From Alphaproteobacteria bacterium (GTDB taxonomy: Bacteria > Pseudomonadota > Alphaproteobacteria > Rhodobacterales > Rhodobacteraceae), in the NCBI GenBank assembly GCA_030425925.1, contig JAUHZO010000012.1, forward strand, positions 62,001 through 126,000: 64,000 nt of DNA. The letters are read 5' to 3'. Numbering within the stretch: position 1 is the first letter of the stretch; each line of letters starts with the position of its first letter. The notes below the pieces were generated by a model that saw only the letters and a list, made by a program, of their open reading frames with translations, had not been told where the DNA came from and searched no databases. Position numbers and translations under genes: made by a program. Below are positions 60,378 through 64,000 of the stretch, one piece after another.

Positions 60378-60977
60378 GTGACCGTCGAGACGATCCAGAG
60401 ACCGGACCTGACCATGCCCGAGGCCGAGGGCGCGCTGTTGCGCGACCTTTACGCGCGGGCAGAGGTCATCCTGGAGTACGGATCGGGCGGCTCGACGGTG
60501 CTGGCGTCGGAGATGCCGGGCAAGACGGTGTTCACCGTGGAAAGCGATCAGGCCTGGGCGCAGATGATGCGCGGCTGGATGGCGCAGAACCCGCCCTGCG
60601 AAGGCACGCAGGTGGATATCGTCTGGTCCGACGTGGGCCCGACAAAGGAATGGGGCTATCCGCAGGATGACAGCGAATGGCGGCGCTATGTGCGCTATCC
60701 GCTGGAGGTCTGGGGGCTGAAGGGCTTTCGCCAGCCCGACGTTGTGCTGGTGGACGGCCGGTTCCGCATCGGCTGCGCGCTGGCGACGCTCTATCGCACC
60801 CAGGCCCCTGTGACGCTGCTGTTCGACGACTATGTCCAGCGCAAGCACTACCACAAGGTCGAGGCGTATCTCGGCCCGCCACAGATTACCGGACGCATGG
60901 CGCAGTTCCATGTGTCCCCCGCCCCCATCCCGCCGGACCGGCTGATGCAGATCATCTCGCTGATGCAGCGGCCCTAG
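60378..60977 (+). CDS. Rossmann-fold, methyltransferase-like protein
   Basis: A 199-residue protein with a SAM motif I-like segment VILEYGSGGSTVLAS (about residues 30-44), an acidic strand-2 end (FTVESDQAW), and VVLVDGRFRIGCALATL, resembling class I methyltransferases. Catalysis is not certain. GTG start 4 bases after the YbjQ stop. Last accessory gene before sufC. Confidence 0.65.
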   Translation: MTVETIQRPDLTMPEAEGALLRDLYARAEVILEYGSGGSTVLASEMPGKTVFTVESDQAWAQMMRGWMAQNPPCEGTQVDIVWSDVGPTKEWGYPQDDSEWRRYVRYPLEVWGLKGFRQPDVVLVDGRFRIGCALATLYRTQAPVTLLFDDYVQRKHYHKVEAYLGPPQITGRMAQFHVSPAPIPPDRLMQIISLMQRP

Positions 60978-61006
60978 GCGCAACGAACAGGACAAAGGAA
61001 GAAAAC

Positions 61007-61758
<752 letters not shown>

Positions 61759-61762
<4 letters not shown>

Positions 61763-63039
61763 TGGCCCTGCCCAAGATCAAACAGGACGCGACCGAGGCG
61801 CGGCTGTCGGCGCTGGACCTGCCCGAGGGCGGCTGGTCGGCCAGGGCGCGGGGCGAGGCGCTGGCGCGGGTGCGCGCCATGGGGCTGCCCGGCGCGCGGG
61901 ATGAATACTGGAAATACACCCGTCCCGACACGCTGGTCGGTGCCGAGGCCCCGCAGGCGGCGGTGTTCGATGCCGACGAGATGCCGGTCTTCGACGCGGT
62001 GGACCGGCTGAAGATCGTGTTTGTCGATGGCGTGTTCGACGCGGACCTGTCGGACGATCTGGCGCTGGAAGGTGTTGAGATCGACCGGCTGGCCGAGGCG
62101 CGCGACATCCACTGGGCGCAGGATCTTTACGGCGTGCTGGAGGCGAAAGGGCAATCCCCGGTTGAGCGCCCGCTTGCGGCGCTCAACACCGCGTTCGCCA
62201 GCGACGGTCTGCTGATCCGCGTCACGCAGACGCCGTCCAAGCCCATTTCGCTGGTCTACCATCACCGGTCCGAGGTGTCGGACGCGATCCTGCACCACGT
62301 GGTGAAGGTGGAGGCCGGGGCCCAGATGACGCTGCTGGAAAACGGCCCGGCGGCGGCGCGCTTCAACAAGTGCATGGAGGTCGATCTGGCCGACACGGCG
62401 CGGCTGCACCACGTGCGCACCCAGGGCCGCGACCATGAACGCCGCGCCGCCACGCATATCTTTGCGCGTTTGGGCACGGAATCGGTGTTCAAGACCTTCA
62501 CGCTCACGGTGAACGGCGTGCTGACCCGCAACGAGGTGGTGGTGGAGTTCACCGGCGACGACGCGGTGGCGCATGTTGCCGGGGCCTGCATGGGCGACGG
62601 CGATTTCCACCATGACGACACCGTCTTCATCACCCATGACGCGGTGAATTGCGAAAGCCGGCAGGTGTTCAAGAAGGTGCTGCGCAACGGCGCGGTGGGC
62701 GTGTTCCAGGGCAAGATCCTGGTCAAACCCGGCGCGCAGAAGACCGACGGCTACCAGATCAGCCAGTCGCTTCTGCTGGACGAGGACAGCCAGTTCCTCG
62801 CCAAGCCCGAGCTTGAGATCTATGCCGACGATGTGGCCTGTTCGCACGGCTCCACCTCGGGGGCGATCGACGACGAGGGGCTGTTCTACCTGCGCGCCCG
62901 CGGCGTGCCGCGCGGCCTGGCCGAGGACCTGATGACCATCGCCTTCATCGCCGAGGCGGTGCAGGAGATCGAGGACGAGGGTCTGCAGGAAGAGATCGTC
63001 GGCCGGGTCGAGGCATGGCTGGCGCGGCGCCGGAGCTAG
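61759..63039 (+). CDS. sufD: Fe-S cluster assembly protein SufD
   Basis: SufD pairs with SufB in the complex. It has 426 residues: N-terminal helical domain (GLPGARDEYWKYTRPDTL), then the SufB/D beta-helix core with KILVKPGAQKTDGYQISQSLLL and ACSHGSTSGAIDDEGLFYLRARG, where the conserved histidine of the SufB/D interface is expected. ATG at 61759 overlaps the sufC stop; an ATG at 61762 is also possible. Confidence 0.95.
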
Positions 63040-63040
63040 G

Positions 63041-63526
63041 ATGGCGCTGACAACCGACATCGTGGCCACCTACAGGCGGCCCGGCGCGGTGCTGCGCGCG
63101 ATCCTCGCGCGCGGCCCCAGCGAGCCGCGCGCGCTGGCCTATCTGATGGCGGGTTGCGTGGTGCTGTTCGTGGCGCGCTGGCCGGCGCTGGCGCGGCAGG
63201 CGCATCTCGAGGATCAGGATTTGAACATGCTGATGGGTGGCAGCCTGCTGGGGCTGGTCTTCATCGCGCCGCTGATCCTGTACGGGCTGGCCTTTCTGGT
63301 CCACCTGGTCAGCCAGGCGACGGGCGGGCAAGGCACCGCCTTTGGCGCGCGCATGGCGCTGTTCTGGAGCCTTCTGGCCTCGGCCCCGCTGATCCTGCTC
63401 AATGGCCTCGTTGCGGGGTTCATCGGGCCGGGCGCGGCGTTGCAGCTGGTCGGGCTGATCTGGTTCGGCCTGTTCCTGTGGTTCTGGATCGCGGGCATGC
63501 GCGTGGTGCGCGAGGGTATGGCATGA
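63041..63526 (+). CDS. Yip1-like membrane protein
   Basis: A 161-residue protein with about four membrane helices (ALAYLMAGCVVLFVA, LLGLVFIAPLILYGLAFLVHL, LFWSLLASAPLILLNGLVAG, LVGLIWFGLFLWFWIAGM) of the Yip1 type, a poorly understood bacterial membrane family. GGAG lies before the ATG, one base after the sufD stop. Coupled to the following gene by ATGA. Confidence 0.78.
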   Translation: MALTTDIVATYRRPGAVLRAILARGPSEPRALAYLMAGCVVLFVARWPALARQAHLEDQDLNMLMGGSLLGLVFIAPLILYGLAFLVHLVSQATGGQGTAFGARMALFWSLLASAPLILLNGLVAGFIGPGAALQLVGLIWFGLFLWFWIAGMRVVREGMA

Positions 63527-64000
63527 CGCTGGAAGGTTTCCTGAGGCTGGCCGCGCAAAGCGTGACCGCCCCCCGGGACGTCGCCCGGCTCTTGCTGTCG
63601 CTGCGGCTGGGTCAAGAGGCGCTGTTGACCGCCTTTGCGCTGGTCGTGGTTCTGAACGCGCTGATGCTCGGCCTTTCCGGGTTGGCGGTGCCCGCCGACC
63701 CGGCGCTGCCGGGCTTTCTGACGCAACCGGCGCTGTTCCTGGGGGTGCAGGCGCTGGCGCTGGCGGGCACCATTGCCGCGGTCACGGGCCTGGGCCGCGT
63801 CTTTGGCGCCGAGGCCGATCCGGCCCGTGTGGCGGTGGTGCTGATCTGGTTGCAGGCGCTGCGGGTGCTGGTACAGGCGCTGCTGCTGCTGGTATTGCCG
63901 CTGTCGGCGGGGCTTGCCTCGCTGATCCAGGTGGCGGGCTCGATCCTCGGCGTGTGGATCGTGGTCCATTTCATCGACGAGGCGCTGGCGCTCGACAGCC
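63523..64000 (+). CDS. Yip1-like membrane protein, cut by window end
   Basis: The frame opens at ATG 63523 inside the previous stop and stays open to the window edge (159 codons). It has hydrophobic segments (LLTAFALVVVLNALMLGLSG, ALFLGVQALALAGTIAAVTG, LLLLVLPLSAGLA) and resembles the preceding gene, so the pair is probably a duplication. The end, and any sufS or sufT genes, lie outside the window. Confidence 0.72.
   Translation, partial: MTLEGFLRLAAQSVTAPRDVARLLLSLRLGQEALLTAFALVVVLNALMLGLSGLAVPADPALPGFLTQPALFLGVQALALAGTIAAVTGLGRVFGAEADPARVAVVLIWLQALRVLVQALLLLVLPLSAGLASLIQVAGSILGVWIVVHFIDEALALDS

Overview
The window is a gene-dense, GC-rich alphaproteobacterial chromosome segment. Gene content and order point to the Rhodobacteraceae/Roseobacter group: fliG standing apart from other flagellar genes, YcaD-type MFS, bactofilin next to an M23 peptidase, the iscR-cysteine desulfurase-sufB-(small genes)-sufC-sufD order, a fabF-mltG pair, and small families such as DUF6314, DUF3422, DUF455 and DUF924. 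No rRNA, tRNA, CRISPR array, phage or transposase gene was recognised. Nearly everything reads as core or shell genome.

Layout. 1-7.7 kb: the end of a DUF1223 gene, a lipid A-type acyltransferase, fliG with an in-frame amber codon, a TPR protein, an RTX calcium-binding protein, a tiny secreted protein, purB and small envelope proteins. 7.7-18.8 kb: DUF3422, a YeeE/YedE transporter, a complete peptide-type ABC transporter (binding protein and two permeases on minus, a fused double ATPase divergent on plus), a TAXI-type binding protein and a nuclease/phosphatase-fold lipoprotein. 19-28.8 kb: an ArgE-like deacetylase coupled to an FAD amine/amino-acid oxidase, two tandem M20 amidohydrolases, rsgA, a glycosyltransferase, fabF and mltG. 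29-38.6 kb: YjbR protein, cysS, cimA, a methyltransferase, a squalene/phytoene-synthase-like protein, an MFS carrier, a CobK-like reductase coupled to an AlkA-like glycosylase and an esterase, and an HNH endonuclease. 38.6-54.5 kb: two unknown envelope proteins, bactofilin plus M23 peptidase, a DUF455 ferritin-like protein, bcp, a giant AsmA-like protein, queA, an MFS carrier, DUF924, lpdA and small hypotheticals.

54.5-64 kb: the Suf iron-sulfur assembly operon (iscR, cysteine desulfurase, sufB, seven accessory genes, sufC, sufD, two Yip1-like membrane proteins), running off the end. Its promoter has a good -35/-10 pair whose -10 is covered by a dyad of the Irr-box (ICE) type. A second, slightly degenerate copy lies inside the cysteine desulfurase gene in a short island of rare codons, next to a promoter-like sequence. 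Iron control at two points of the operon is therefore plausible.

The least explained material is non-coding. There is a 73-nt-arm imperfect inverted repeat upstream of cobK, a compact array of three perfect hairpins between bcp and the DUF455 gene, a twin hairpin before fabF, three copies of a GC-rich repeat whose inner stem covaries between copies, several variable-stem hairpins all followed by a CTAC/TTAC tail, and a perfect 28-bp inverted repeat beside purB. Together they look like families of structured intergenic elements. All alignments and motif matches were done by eye; no database search was run.
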